64,000 nucleotides of DNA from an uncultured Opitutia bacterium (GTDB taxonomy: Bacteria > Verrucomicrobiota > Verrucomicrobiia > Opitutales > UBA953). Shown in pieces: positions 30,001 through 45,000 of the stretch. Within the stretch, counting starts at the first letter, position 1, and each line of letters opens with the position of its first letter. Made by a program: the position numbers and the translations under genes. The stretch lies in contig CAIMFJ010000002.1 of assembly GCA_903840355.1 (NCBI GenBank), positions 1-64,000 on the forward strand. Direction: 5' to 3'. Under the pieces are notes generated by a model. That model saw nothing but the letters and a program-made list of their open reading frames with translations, did no database searches and was not told the origin of the DNA.

Positions 30001-33000
30001 GGGCGCCGAGAGCGTCACGGTGTTCGTCGTAGGATTGATGGCGGCAATGGTCGTACCATACGCCACGCCTGGACCCGAAACAGGTTGGCCGACGAACATG
30101 TTCGCCGTGTTTTGCAGCGTGACGGACGTGCTGCTCGAAGAAATCCCCAGCTGCGACTGCAAGGTCGGAGCGGCGAACGTCAAGGTGACGCTCGAGCCCG
30201 AAGCGGTGGCGGCACTGGACAAGCCAATCACCCCCGTGGCGGCGTTGTAAGACGTCACAAGCGTGCCCGCGGGAATACCCGTACCGGACACCCCTTGACC
30301 CACGCTGATACCCGTGGCGAGCGCAGGGATGGTGACGGAGTTGCTATTCTGAATCGTGGTCGCGGCCGCCGTCGCATTCGACGTGACGGGAGCAAAGATC
30401 AGCGACTGGTTCCCCGCCGTGGTAGCGGTGGAGGTCAAAATGTTAACCGTCGTACCCAAAACCGAGATCACCGTACCCGTGAAGGCAGCAGCACCTGCGG
30501 TCGTGGTCACAGGCATGCCAGGATAAACCACCGTGCCTTGAGGCACCGTGACGGCAGCAATGGCACCCGAAGCGACGGCCGGAACCGTGACGCCGTTGAT
30601 GACTTGCTTATACGAAGGCAAGAGCGCGAACTGGGAATTCGCCGTAGTCGCACCCGTAGTAATGTTCGCATCCAACGTCAGGGTGGTGGCCGAATTAATC
30701 GCCGTGATGACCTGCCCTGCAGTCGAGCCTTCAACGCCACCATTTAGCGCTAAGCCAACGGCGATGTTAGCCGTGCTGCTTAACGTCAACACTGGTGAAG
30801 TCGACGTACTGGACTGCGCAGTGGGGATGAGCGACACACCTAAAGTGGCCGCACCTACGCCTGACTTAACTACATTGACCACTCCGCCACCATTATTGAT
30901 CAGGTTATATTGAATCGTATCCGCACCCGTATTGACATTGAGGTAAAGCGTACCCCCGACCCCGCTTGTACCGGCAGTTAAACTACCACCACGGCCGCCG
31001 CCACCGCCAACCGTATCGAGCCAACCGCCCGAGGTGAGCGTCAGGACCTGATCGAGACCAGATAAGTTAATATACCCAGGTGTTGTTACAATCTTCAGGG
31101 AATTAATCGTCTTGGTCGTGACCCCAGAAACGGTACCCGAATCAACGACATTGTCCGTAGTCAGCGGCGAACCCGTGATAGCCGTCGCCGAATAAGTGTA
31201 ACCTGGAATTGAACCCGTGCCCAACGCCATCACGCCGCCGTAACCAGCATAGGTGGGTTGATTCGGAGCGATGTAAGTCGCCCAATCCGTGCCGTTCACC
31301 GTGGCCCAGCCACCGATGATACCGTTCGTCACCGTCGGAGCGGCGGTGATGACAATGCGCGGAGCCGAAGTTGGGGCCGCGACGTAACCGCCTTGCGTGT
31401 AACCGGTGTTGACGTTCGTAGAATAAGGCGCTCCTAAAGCACCCGCCGCAGTAGACGTGAAGTTCAACGTCGCCCCGGCATTCGCCGTGAGCGAAGGAAT
31501 CGTCAAGACACCCGAACCCGCCGAGGCGGTGTTGTTGTAAAGCGATACGTCGATCGTGGCTAAACCAGCACCGAGCGTGATGGCTCCCACCGATTGTGTA
31601 TCGACCTGCACCGTGGTGGCCTTGAAGGAGAGCTTACCGCCATTGAGCGTGATGGGCACCGCACCCAAACGCGCGGCGTTCACATACAAGCCCGAGTTAT
31701 CCAACAAGAGCGTGGAGCTCGGCGTGGAGGCATTATTACCCGAGACATTGATCGCCGAAGGCGTGAGCATCGTGCCCAAATCCGTCAACGTGACCGAGCC
31801 ACCTAAGTTGGCGACGCCGGTGAAGCCTTGCGGGTTCGAGAGCGTTTGCACCGCGGTGCTAACGCGCAAGAGGTTCAAGTTACCATTGATGCTACCGCCG
31901 AAGGTCGTGGCCGAACCAGTCGCTAACGTCAACGTGGCCGTAGTGCCCGAGGTATTGGTGATGATACCACCACCGCCTGGCAGCGGATTGGCCGAGCTCA
32001 AACGCTCAAACGCTTGGTTGTTACCATTCAGGTCCAGCGTGCCTTGATTCATGATCAAGGTCTGCAACGTCGTGCCCGTACCGTTCGTGTAAGCGAGAAT
32101 CGTATTCGCTCCGCCATTCAACTGCACCGTGCCTTGATTGATGACGAGCCCGTTCGTACCGTTCGCCCCCGTGAAGTATTGCGGGCTGTTGAAGATTAAG
32201 GTACCCGCCCCGGCCTTCACGATGCCTTGCGTGGTGTTCGTGATCGACGAGTTGAAGTTCAACGTCGTGCTCGAGCCGAGCACTTGCAAGTCCATGGTGA
32301 TACCACCACTTTGCAACTGAGGCACCGAGAGACCGGTGTTGCCGCTGAGTGCCAAGAGACCCGCGGCATTCAAGAAGACGCTATCCGTCGAAGGCGTGCC
32401 TGGGGCTGCCGTGAGGCCACCGCCCGAGAGCAAGCTCAACGAGTTGATTTGAATCGAACCCCCAATCGTTTGGTTCGCACTGCTCGACGAAAGACCAACG
32501 TTGTAACCGCGCGTGAGCAAGTTCAACGAAGTGGTCGAACTCAAGAGTTCGGTCGAGGCATTCAACGGACGCAAGAGGCCCGTGGTTAAGTCTTGGGTTA
32601 AGAAGCCCGAACCCACCCCCGTCGAAGAAGTATCCGCAATCAAGTCAGGACGAATCGAAAGCGAAGTCGCCCCCAACGCCCCCGCCGATTGGCCGTAGGT
32701 GGAAGGATAAGCAATCGCGTTGGTTAAACTGACGTAAGCCGCTCCCGCCGTACCAACAGCCGCCCCCAAGTTATCCCCGAGGATTAAAGCCGTGGAGTAA
32801 CCGTTTTGATTCGACAACGAAACCGCACTGATGCCCAAGCCCGCGGTGCCCGCGGTGCTCAAGGTAATCGTGCTACCACCCCCTGCAAAGCCGAGCGTAC
32901 CCGTGGCTTCGCTAACCGGCGTGGAACTGTTACCGACGAGGCTTAAATTACCGCCGTATAAATTCAAGGTACGCAACTGACCGAAGCTAAACGAACCGCC

Positions 33001-36000
33001 CGCCACCGAAGTCGTGGCATTGGCGGAAAGCGTCACCGTCGAACCCAGAACCTGCGAAACATAAGTGCCCGAAACAATGCCCGGACCCGTGACGGCCATA
33101 CCGGCAAACACGCCGGTCGCATTCGCCACATTGAGCGTGGTAGTCGAGTAAGTATTACCGACCAACGTTTGCGGAGCTTCGACCGCGGCCGAGGCCAGCA
33201 AGAACGTTCCGCCCAAGCGATTGCTGTTCGCAATGATGGAGCTATCGAGCACTAAGCTGCCACCCGAATAAATATTCGTGGTGCTGAAGGCCGCTTGACC
33301 CGCGGCACTCAAGGACACCGTCCCGACTTGAATGTTCAAGCTCCCCAAGTTCGCACTGTTACCACCCGCGGCGATGCTGTTGCCCCCGAGGTTGAAAGTA
33401 CCGCTACCCACCTTGGTCAACGAAAGCAGACCGCCGACGAACGGATTGATCACCTTACCCGTAAAGGTGGTGTTCGTGTTATCCAAACCAGTGACTAAGG
33501 TCGAACCAGAGAAGGGATTGTAATTCGTTAAAATACCCGTGCCGGACAACGAACCAATAAAGGCCGAACCCGTCGCCGTCCCCAAAGTTGCCGTGGAGAC
33601 GCCGCGCATATCGAAGGCCGTCGGCGTGGCGTTTTCCGTCAAGACCACCGCTGAACCTTGACCTAAATCGGCCCCTGCGGCGGAAATCGCCAGCGTGCCC
33701 GCGTTGATGGTGATGGTACCCGTGAAGGAACCCGAGTGACCACCGATACCGAGGACGCCCGCCCCACTCTTGGTGAGGGAGGTAGTATTTTGCAACGTGG
33801 CGTTCAACGCCAAGGCAATCATGTTCGGCTGCGCCGCGGGAGCTGCGACATTGATGAGCAATGCCCCACCTGCACCCGATTGGTCGATGAAACCGTTGAT
33901 CGTGGGAATCCCGTTCATTGCAACGATACCGTTCGAGTAAATCCCACCCAACACCGTCAAGGCACCGACGCCCGTAGAGACTTGCGCCCCGATATTATTG
34001 TTGGAACCACCAGGTTGTTGGAGGGTGAGGTTGTTCACCGTCTCCGCGTAACTGTTCAAGTCGAAGAGTGCCGTGCCCACCACCGTCACGTTGGAAGGCG
34101 AAAGGATCGAACCAACTTGTTGGTTATAATTCAAACGCGCGGCCGCCGAGGTGTAAGCCAAGTTATCCCCCGCGTTATTCGCCCCACCCGAGATGATGAG
34201 GTCACCCGGAACGGCCGCTCCATTCGGATTACGTAAGTTCAGTATGGCCGAGTTGACGTAGGTCGTGCCAGTGTAAGTGTTCGTGTTAAAGACTTCAATC
34301 GTCTGACCACTGACCGAGCTATAAACCACGCTCACGGGACCCGTGCTGTTATCCGTGATGACGGATTGAATCCCCAAGGTTCCACCCACGTTATGGAAGA
34401 AGACTTCTTGCTGACCGACGCCCGCCGTGATGTTGCCGGCGTAACCCGTGGCGAGCGAGGCCGAGTTCAAGACGGCTAAGGACGCTGAACCGGAAACCGC
34501 CGAAGCGGTGTTTTGATTCAACAGAATACCACCAATCGTTAACACCGTACCGCTCGCCACGGCAGTCTGAATGGATTGATTAATCGTGATACTGGTGCCC
34601 GCAGTGAATGCCGTGATCACCGAGTTGGCCGGAATATTGGTACCCGTCACCGCCATGCCCACAGCAAAGTTAGTAGTACTACCCGTGTAAGGAATTACAC
34701 CGTTGCCCGTACCGCTGGCCGACGTGGTCGTGGCCGATAAACTCGTGTAAGAGATATTAGTGATGAGGGTGCCAGCCGTGATGCCCGTGCCCGACAAGCC
34801 CATACCGACGGCTAAATTCGTCGGAACCGTACCCACAAACGGAATCACACTCGAGGAACCCGTTTGGGAAGCGGCCGTAGTTAAACTAGCAGTAGCGTAT
34901 CCCGTCACCGCCTGCGAAAGGGTAACTTGCAAGCTGGCGGGATTCACGTTCGTGATGAACGCACCCGCGGGGATACCCGAACCCGTGATAGCTTGGCCGA
35001 TAGCCAAATTCGTCAAGGCACTCGCACTGACCGTGATGACGTTACCTGACGTGTTGGTATCCGTACGCGTGATGCCCGACCCACCGACACTCGAACCACC
35101 GATTAATTTATAAGTCCCAGTGGTATTGGACAAAACACCCCCCGATTGCACCGTCAAGACGTCGCTCGCATTCGCAAAGGCAATCTGTACGGCACCCGCA
35201 ATATCAATCGAGTTCGTGGTAGTCGAACCGGCTAACTTGTAAGTGTAATTGGTGTAGAAACGCGTGTTCGCTCCAGGTGCAAAGACCTCGCTTGCGCCCG
35301 AATTATTCAGCGTGAAACCCGAAGCACTGTCGTAGGTGGCGAAACCATAAGTCGACCCGGCCGTCGTGGTCGGATCCATGCTCTGCGCAATCGCCCAACC
35401 GCCGACGATGCCATTCGTGAGCGTCGGAGGAGTCGCCACGTAAATACGTGCGTCCGCACCTAAGCCCGCGCTGTTAAGAGCTTCAAACGCCGCCGTCGCC
35501 CCAGGAACGCGATTCAAGGAGGCCACGGTCATCGCACCCGAGGAACCAGCGTTGAGGTATACCGCTAATTGGCTCGAACCGATACCAAAATTCACGGCGC
35601 CAAGGTTAATCGCACCCAGGGTACTTGCCCGCGGTAAGTATTCAAAGGCACCACCCGTGAGGGTGATCGGAGCCGTCGCCGAAAGGCGGTTACTGAGGGC
35701 GGTTAAGCCGGTGTCATTCCAGTATAACGTGCCACCGCTGACGTTGACGGCGGAAGTGTTTTGGAACGTACCGTAATCTTGTAAGTAAGTCAGACCACCC
35801 GTGAGCGTCGCTGACCCCGTGAAAGTACTCGGTGAAACAAAGGTGATAGTGGATCCCGCATCGCGCTGTAACGATAAGTTACCGGTGAAGAATTCGTTGA
35901 TGGTCGCACTGCCCGAATTTGCAGCGAACCGCAGGGTCGCTGAGGTGGAGGAACTGTTCGTAATCGTGCCGCCTTGGAAAGGCAACGAACCTGTACTCGT

Positions 36001-39000
36001 ACTACCAGTGGTACCCGTCGTGGTTTGCGAATAAAGATTCGAGACGGCTTGCGAATAGCCATTCAGGTCCAAGGTCGCCCCATAACCGACCCCCAAGATT
36101 TGGCCGCTTTGCGACACGGCTTGGTTACCCGGGCTGGGAGGCACGGTGAGAGTATTCCACAGCGTGTTCTGACCAGCGTTCAACTGCAACTTGCCCGCTT
36201 GAACGTAAGTGTTGCCCGTCACCACATCGGCACCGCTTAAGACTACGGTACCCGTGCCCGACTTATTAAAGTTGCCTTGGGTGTAAAGCGTCGGGGCAAT
36301 CGTCAACGTCGTCGACCCCGCGGCATACGTCATCAATTCATTCACGTAAAAATTGCCCGTACCAAAAATCGCCGAGGCATAACCGGCGGCACCGCCCGAA
36401 CTAAAGTTACCGCCGACGATGTAACCGTTACCGCTAATGGTATGGCTGGCACCATTATCAACCGCTAAAATCCCCGTACCCGTGACGTATAAGGCACTGC
36501 CCGTGTTGACGGTGATACCCGCCCCATTTTGCAGGGTTAAGGTATTGAAGGCCGACGCACCCGACAAGGCCGTCGCACTACTCGCCAAAATCGCATTGGA
36601 GGCGAGCTGCACATAAGTACCACCGCCGTTATTATTGAACAGCGTGTTACCCGTGACAGTGAGGTTGTTTACAAACTCCGTACCTTCACCGGGCAAAGTG
36701 CCCAAGGCGTAATAGCCACCCGTATTATTCTTAGCCGCCGCAAAACCGATACCCGAACCCGTCACCGAGGGATCGATGATGATAAAGGGCATCACAATTC
36801 TATTCGTAGTCCCGTTACTTAATGCATTACCCAATTGCCCAACTAAACCGTAAGTTAAGGACGCACCACCCGTCGAGCCGATGAACGCCGTCTGACCTGG
36901 AGTCGCAAAGGTGGCGTCGGTATTGAAGCCAAGGTTATTACCCCGGATTAACAGCATCGAAGGCACATTCCGCGAAATCACATTAGTATTCGCCCCGACG
37001 ACTTGTACCGTGACCGCGGCCCCATTGTTCGCATTCAGCGTGATGGTGCTGAAACCAAAGTTCGTCCCGTTGCCCAACGCAAAGTTCGGCGTACCGTTAC
37101 CGACAATCGCCTCCGTCACCGGCGTGATGGCATTGCCAATCACGGTGAAGTTACCGTTTTCCCAGAAACCACGGCCGCCCAAGCGGTTGCTCAAGGCCAC
37201 GGCGGTGTTGTCCAAGGTCAACGAGGCGCTCGGCGCCACGTAGTTCGCCGAACCGACGCCACTGTTGAACATGGCGTAATTCGAAAGCGTCACCGCCCCA
37301 GCACTCACCGTCAGAACCTGCGTACCGATGTTGAGTTCCGTGCTCGTGACACCGCCGTTGCCGGCGAAGGTTAAATTATTCGCCCCGACCTTGGTGATAC
37401 CACCCGCGGCCGTGATGTAACCCGTGAGCGTGATGTCGCCCGTGGCCCCGGGAATGAAACTAGCCGAACCAATCCCGGCCGTGCCCGCGATGTACAGCGG
37501 ACCGGCGTAGCTGGCCGCCGAGCTCGACGAGTTGATCAAGGCGCCGAGCGAGTTCGTCGCGGCAAAGCCCGAGATGCCCGTGCCGTTCAAGCTCAAGGTC
37601 TTACCCACCGTCATGGCCTGACCGTTGAGGTCCAAGGTCGCACCCGACGCCACCGCGACGTTATTGATGAGGTCGCTACCGAGCGCACCCGTGCTGCCTA
37701 AACGCAACGTACCCGCACTCACGTTCAACTGACCTGTAAAGGTATTATTGCCCGAGAGCGTGAGCACATCCGTACCCACCTTCGACCAACTTTGAGCCAA
37801 CGTCGAACCATCCGCCATGACCCCGCTAATCGTGATGTCACCATAACCGCCGATGGCTGGAGCCGCCGCTTGGCCACCGAAGCCAAGATTAATATTACCC
37901 GAGATACTGGCGGCCGTGGGGCTCGAATTCCACAATGAGGCAGCAATTTGCTGCGTGCTTACACTCGATGCGGGCGTGCCGTTTAAGAAAATATTGCCGG
38001 CGATATTCGACTGACCGTTAACGTCTAAGAAGCCCGAAGGCGAAGCCGTCAAATTACCCGAAGGTACCGCGGTGAGCGGAGCACTGAGGGTCACCGTAGT
38101 CGCGGTGAGGCCCGTGATGACCGCACCGGTAGGAATATTCGGGCCGCTGACAGGCGAACCGAGGACTAAGCCCGCCGTGGTCGAGACATTGAGCGTGTTT
38201 TGCCCAATCGTGCCACCGGTGATGAGCACCGTATTAGGTGCTGCGGAGCCGACGTAAGTATTACCCGAGGGCAAAGCCGAGCCGGCAATCAGGACCACTG
38301 GGCCTTGACCGATGCTCAAGTTGCCGGTGAACGATGACGAGGCACCGAGGTAGAGCGTGCCCGTACCCGTCTTGATCAAACCATTACCGTTATCGGTGAC
38401 GCCACCGATGAGGCTCAAGGCCCCCGAGTTCGGTGCGATCAACGCCGCGGCGCCGACCGTGGTCGTGCCCGTGATGCCAATGATGCCCGAACCTAACTGG
38501 TTATTGGTGATTAAAGTCGACCCATCGCCCACGGTTAAGGCCGCAAAAGTCGCATTGAGGTCCGAACCTTGGGCATCAATCGTACCCGTGGCGAAGCTGG
38601 GCACCACGACGGCATTATTGATTTGGCCGGCACCGAGGTAGCTATTCGCAGCCGACGGAGCTGCCGTTGTCCAATAGAGGTTAGAAGGTGCGATATACTG
38701 CACCGAGGGCATAAAGCCCTGACCACCCACGCCGTTCGCAGCAGTGTCGGGTCCGGCATACTGCACCATAAAACCACCGCCCCCGGTTTGATTGTTATTG
38801 GTATAAGTAATCGAGTGATAACCCGCCGCTAAATTAATCGCCCCCGCATCGGTCGCGGCAATCGAGATGCCTTTACCCGTAGTAAATCCTTGGGTCGTGT
38901 TCTCCGCCCCAATTTGCACCCCATCAATCGTCAGACGGCCTTGGTCATCATTCGCGATTAGGAAAGTATACAAGCCGCCCGTGGTGACCTTCAGGGCACC

Positions 39001-42000
39001 CGAGTAAACCATGATACTATTCGCTAAGGCACTTCCAGCATTAGTGACCACGGTGGGCCCCATCTTATCTTGCAAGTTGCCCAAGAAAACACCCCCGACT
39101 ACCGCATTGGGAGCCTGCGCTGAGTTCGTAGCGGAGTTAACGGCCGTATTACTGCCATTATACTCCCGACGGAAGGTAGCCGTGACCCCACCCTGGGTGA
39201 AGCCGGCGGGCAGGCTGCTACCGTAAACCGGTTGGACGAGGCCGCTGGAGGCCAAGGGTGCCACTAAGACCGGCAAGGTCGCACCGTTGCTGATCGTAAT
39301 GGTATTTCCATTACCAAACGGCTGGGCGATGGTATTCGCAAGCGCACCGACCCCGTAGAAGCCCGAGGTCACGCCACCCGCATTGGGGTAAGGCGTGATC
39401 GTCACCCCAGAACTGAAAGTATTCGTACCCCCGATGAACACGCGGCCATAACCGGTGTTAACGGGGCGCGTGGTGTCGCTAAAGCCACCGCCGAGGAGGG
39501 CGATGTTGCCTTGCGTACCCGTGAAGATGCTCAGGGCCGAAGTGCCACCCGTGAGCAAGCTGCCCGTGCCCGTGAAGATGACGGTTTGATTCGTGCCGCC
39601 GGTGAGCGTGGTGATATCAAACGCCGTGGTGGGCGACATGTTCAGCGACCCCATCAAGAAGGAGTTCGCCACACGAGCACCATTGTTGCTACCGATATCG
39701 AGCGAAGTACTCGCCAGGGCGCTATTGAAATTGAGGTCGTTACCGAACGCAAAGATCGCATTATCACCAATGCCCGTGCCGGTGGTACGGAGCGAGAGCT
39801 GACCGCCGTTCACGGTGATGGCACCCGTACCAAAAGGCGTGGTGCTGGCTTGGGTGATACCAATTAAAGTCCCACCGTTAAGCGTGGTGCCACCGCTGTA
39901 GGTATTGCCCTGACCAAAGGCATAACCGCCACCCAGAGGTGAGGTGTAACCAAAGTTCGTACCCAGAACTAAGGTACCAAACCCCGTCTTGGTGAGCGAG
40001 TAGGCACCCGAAACCACACCGTTGACATTCAAGGTCGCCGGTAACGCAGGCACCGCCAACGTGGCATTAGCACCTAACACCATGGGGCCGTTTAAGGTCA
40101 ACGTACCCTGATCCTGCATCGAGAGCGAACCGGCAACGTTGACTTGGTTCGCAATCGTTTGCGTAGTAGTCAGAGTACCTGTCGTGAGGAACGTACCGTC
40201 GGCCGCGTTCAACTGCTGTGCTAAGCCCAAGGCGCCTTGGTAATAACTACCATAAAAAGCCACCGAGCCTGCCGTGATGGTCGAAGTTAAGTTCTGCGAC
40301 AGGGTCACGGTATTACCACTCACCGTCGTGACATAAGTATTAGCCGGAATACCCACCGCGACCGCTAACTGACCCGTAATCAGCCCCGAGTTACTAAAAA
40401 CGGTCACGGTGTTTTGACCTGCCAAACCACCTGCGACCGTCGATGCATAAACCATGGGCTGATCATTGCGAATCAGGTTCGTGGTACCGACATTCGTCGT
40501 GTTCGCCGAAGTCCCAATATAGAGACCACCTTGATTTAAATTAAAGGGACCGGTGAAGGTATTGCGGGCCGAGAGTTGTAAAATCCCCGTGCCCGTCTTC
40601 GTAATGGAAGTAGCGTCGGTGAGAATAGCACTGATATTCAACGAGACGTCCGTGTATTGCGAAATCGGCGTACCGTTGAAGGTAAACGCGTCGGCGCGAA
40701 TCGTGGCCGCAGCGCCACCGAGGTCGACCTGACCACTGATGGTAGGATTCGTGGCGAAGATGCTACCCGTCGACGTGATGACGGGGTTAGCACTCGTGGG
40801 CAACGTCAAGATACCGACGCCCGTGGCGACCGTGGGGGTGCGCGCACTGCCACCATCATTAAAGACAATGCCCGCTAAGGTGTTATTACCGACTAAGGTT
40901 AACTGCGAACCATTGACGAGGGTGACGACGTTGCTCGCCGCAATCTGACCCGCGTTGGTATTTTCAGTGACAACGGCATCGTTAATCGTCAAGCCCCCGG
41001 CGGGGATGACAACCACGCCCGAAGCGCCGTTTAAATTCAAACCCTGTGCCGTGGTATCATAGTTGTAACCACTCACTACCGTGCCACCAGTGTAGGTATT
41101 AGCTGCCGTTAAATTGATGTAACCATTACTATTGTAAACCAAGGCCACCAAGCGAGTCGGAGCATTGACGGAGTTGTCGACGATGACGGAATTCATCGTC
41201 AACGTGGCCGCCGTGGTATGGAGGAATAAGTTTTGCGTACCGGTAGCCCCAGGAGCACCAGCCGTGATCCGACCCGAACCTGCCGAAGCCCCGACGGTTA
41301 GGGTGGTCCCCGCATTGAGACCACCACTGACTAAGTCCAAGGTATCCGTGGCACCCGCAAAGGAGAGGGTGTAACTGGCGTTCGTCCGCAGCGCATTGAT
41401 AGTTTGTCCACCCGCCGCAACCGTCGCCGCCGCCGCCAAATTAATATTTTGGGTCGCCGTGGCTCCCGTAAGCACCGTGGCATCGTAACCCGCCGCCCCT
41501 AAATTCGTGGCGGAAAGCGCCACTACCCCACGTCCCGGGACATAGGTGGCAAAATCCGTTCCGCCGACCGCCGCCCAAGCACCGATTAAATTATTGGTGA
41601 GCGTCGGGGCACTGGTGATGAAGATGTTCGTGCCGTTATTCGCCGTGGTACCCAACGTGCCAGCCGGACCAAAGTTGGTAGCCGCATCCGTCGAAGAACG
41701 CGTGAGGCTCGCCAATGTAAGCTGCGTGGTGTTCGCCACCGTGGTCAAACCCGTGACCGTCGGAGCCGTGAGATAAATATTGCTGAGACCACCCGCTAAG
41801 ACGACGGGGCCGACGGTTTCCGTCGACGCCGTTGCGCTGCGTCCGTACATCGTCAACCAACTCGCATTCAGCGTGATCGTCGCGTTGTCGGGCAGGCGAT
41901 TGTTATTATTCGCAATGCCGCTTTGGTTATTCAATTGCAACTCAGCGCCCGTCACCGCGATGGCCGAGGTGTTCACCAACGCCGCGTTATCGCGTAAGAT

Positions 42001-45000
42001 TAAGACGTTTTGATTAACCACGGTGTTACCCGTGTAAGTCTGCGCATTGCTTAAGTTGAGGTTGCTACCACCCGACTTTTCGAACGAGAGGTTGCCCGTG
42101 ATCGAACCGCCGAAATATAGATAGGTGCCGCTCGCTTGATTGACAATGAAGTTAGCGGGCGTGGCCGAGGTGTTGGTGATGATACCACCGGTGTAAATCA
42201 GGCCGACGTTATAAGGGCCGGTTAAATTCCCCAAGAACTGCGAATTGCCGTTCAAATCAAGCGTAGCACCCGGAGAAACGGCGATGCCTTTCGTGTTAGG
42301 GTAAATCGTATTGATACCCGCGTTCAACTGGAGCGTACCCGCATCGACATCAATAAAGTTAGTGCCAGTTAAACCCCATTGCGGCGCACTGAAAATCAAG
42401 GTGCCGCCTAAGTCCTTCGCAAAATTACCCGGACTGCTCAAACTACCGAGCACGTTCAAGGTGGTGTTATCATTAACCGCAATCGATAAGGTCTGCGGGG
42501 ATGCCGTAAACTTCAGCACCAAGTTCGCCCCGAGGGTTTGCGTCACGGGGTTCGCCACGGTACCGCCAGCGGCAATGAAACCACCTCCGGCAACATAAAG
42601 AGTGGTCAGACCCGCCCCATCAATCGTGGTGGGCGTAGTCGAGTTAATCAGGGCCCCCGTCGAACTACGGGTCAGGATATTCGTCAGGTTCGTCGTGATG
42701 CCGCCCGTGCCGAGACGGAGCAATTCATAGGAAGTCGCCGCCAGCGAGTTAACGTCCGAATATTGATACTGGAAATAAATGCTGCTCTGCGAGCTGGTCG
42801 CCGCGGCCGAGAGTTGGACCTGCGTCGGCGAGAGCACCGCCGCAATGGTGGTCCCCGCCGGGATGCCAGGACCGTTCACGGGCATGCCCGCTGCTAAACC
42901 GTAAGTGGAAGCGAGGGTAACCACCGCGCTACCCGCCGTGCTCGTGGAAACAATCGGGGCGTTGTTATACGCTTGGTAAGCTTGCAAGCCCGCCGTGTTC
43001 GTCCCGGTGATGAAACCAGTGGTATTATACGTCGCGGCATTAACGCCGTTGGCGTCAATGATGTAAGCGTTACCCGACGGCGCGATAATACCTGGAATAC
43101 CGCCGTTGCTCGTAACGTTGGTGTAAGCTGACCCCGTCGGACTACTATTGAGGTAAAGGGTCGGAGCCGTGCCAAATACCACGCGGTTTTGCGGGCTACC
43201 AAAAGCCGCACCCGTACCATTTGCGCGGAAGATCAATTGGGTCCCGTTGCTCACCGTACTCAGTGAAGCAAACGTGAGCAACGAACCCGCGTTCGTGGTG
43301 TCGACGATGAAGTTGTCGTAGGCTTCGTTAACAATTCCGAGGACCCCAGTCGTGGTTTCCGTCGAGAACATCGTGCTGTTCGCGGCGTATTCAAACGTAC
43401 CACCGTTCAAAATAAAGGTATTCGTACCGCCTAGGCGGTTCGCCAAGAAGGTCGTCGAGTTGTCAAGCAAGAGGCGGCCCGAACCAATGGTCTTGATGTT
43501 CTGCGTTGAATTCGTGGCCAGTGCACCGGCGGCACCCGAGAGCGCAACCGTACCATCGTAGATAATTGGTGCAGCGGAAGCGGCATTCGCCAAGGTGGTC
43601 GAAATGTTCACCGTGCCCGAGCCGAGTTTATTCCAGCTGTATACCGAAGTAATCGGTGCCCCGGAAATATTGATTACTCCCGACCCCGTGGTGACGTAAT
43701 CCAAAATGTGACCGACTTGATTGATGCCACCCGAGAGGTTCAACGTCGCTCCATTGGCCACGCCAATCGTGGCATCTTGATTTTGCGAGAGGCCACCCGT
43801 GATAGCATTAACCCCCGAAAGACTGGTTAAGGCAACGTTACCAAAACGAAATGCATTGACGATCTGTAAATCAATATTGATCGCATTGGGCAAGGTGACC
43901 CCGCCCGAGAGCGCAATCGTAGCATTGTAATTATTATTCACCGACAAGACGGTGTTTGCGGCCACGGCCGAGGAGTTGGCAATCACCAACGTACCTTGAT
44001 TGACGCACACGCCCCCGACTTGGGATAGAGCTGCCACGGTTGTTGCTGCGGACAACGAACCCGTGCCGGTAAATTGACCTGCCGTACCCAAGACCAACGT
44101 GCCTTCACCGGTCTTCACCAGCATCGAGGAGGTAGGATTACCGATACCAAAGACGGCCGTCGGCGTGAACGTGTTACCACCCGTGACTTCAATCGTGTTG
44201 TAAACGCCAGAGAGGTTGATGGTACGAGCCGAGGAGAACGTGCCCGCAATCGCCAACGAAGCCGGGAGAATCGTCGACGTGGACGCCGTGGCGACGGTCG
44301 CCCCGTTCAAGGTGACGGTATTCGCGGCATTACCCAAGCCAGCATCCGACGTGACCGCGAGCGTCCCGCCCGTGACGGTGATGTTACCTGTGAAGGTGTT
44401 TGCACCCGTGAGCACCAAGCGGCCCGAGCCAGCCTTGGTTAAATTAGCCGTGCCACCAACAATACCGTCCACCGTCAAGATACCCGTGCCGAGCGCTTCG
44501 GTGGGGCTACCGTTAACGGTAATAATACGATTGCTGGTCAGCGTAACGGCACCCGTACCGAGGTCCAAATTCTGCGTGCCAAGGAAGGTGAAATCACCCG
44601 CCCACGTTTGCACGGGGTTCGTGGTGAGCGTGCCAGGATTCGTCGGCGTGGGAACGAAGTCCAACGTGGTCGTGTAACCGGTGACCGGCGAGCCAGCACC
44701 GATCGACAAGGCGCCACCGAGCGCTCCGAGGTTCCCGATGACGAGACCCGAATTAGCGGCGAGGGTAAAACCGCCGGTGTTTGAATTATTGCCGCTGAGC
44801 GTGTAAACGGCGCCGTTACCTGCGAGCGCGACCGTACCCAAACCATTAAACGTACCTGCCAACGTGGCGTTCACGCCCGTGGAGTTGGTGATCGAAAGCG
44901 TCGTCGCTAAGGGCGTCGCATCGGCAGTGCTCAACGTGACCGTGCCTGCCGAGGTGTTGCTGAATTGCGAGACCGTGGCCGTCGTGACGCCAGCACCGAA

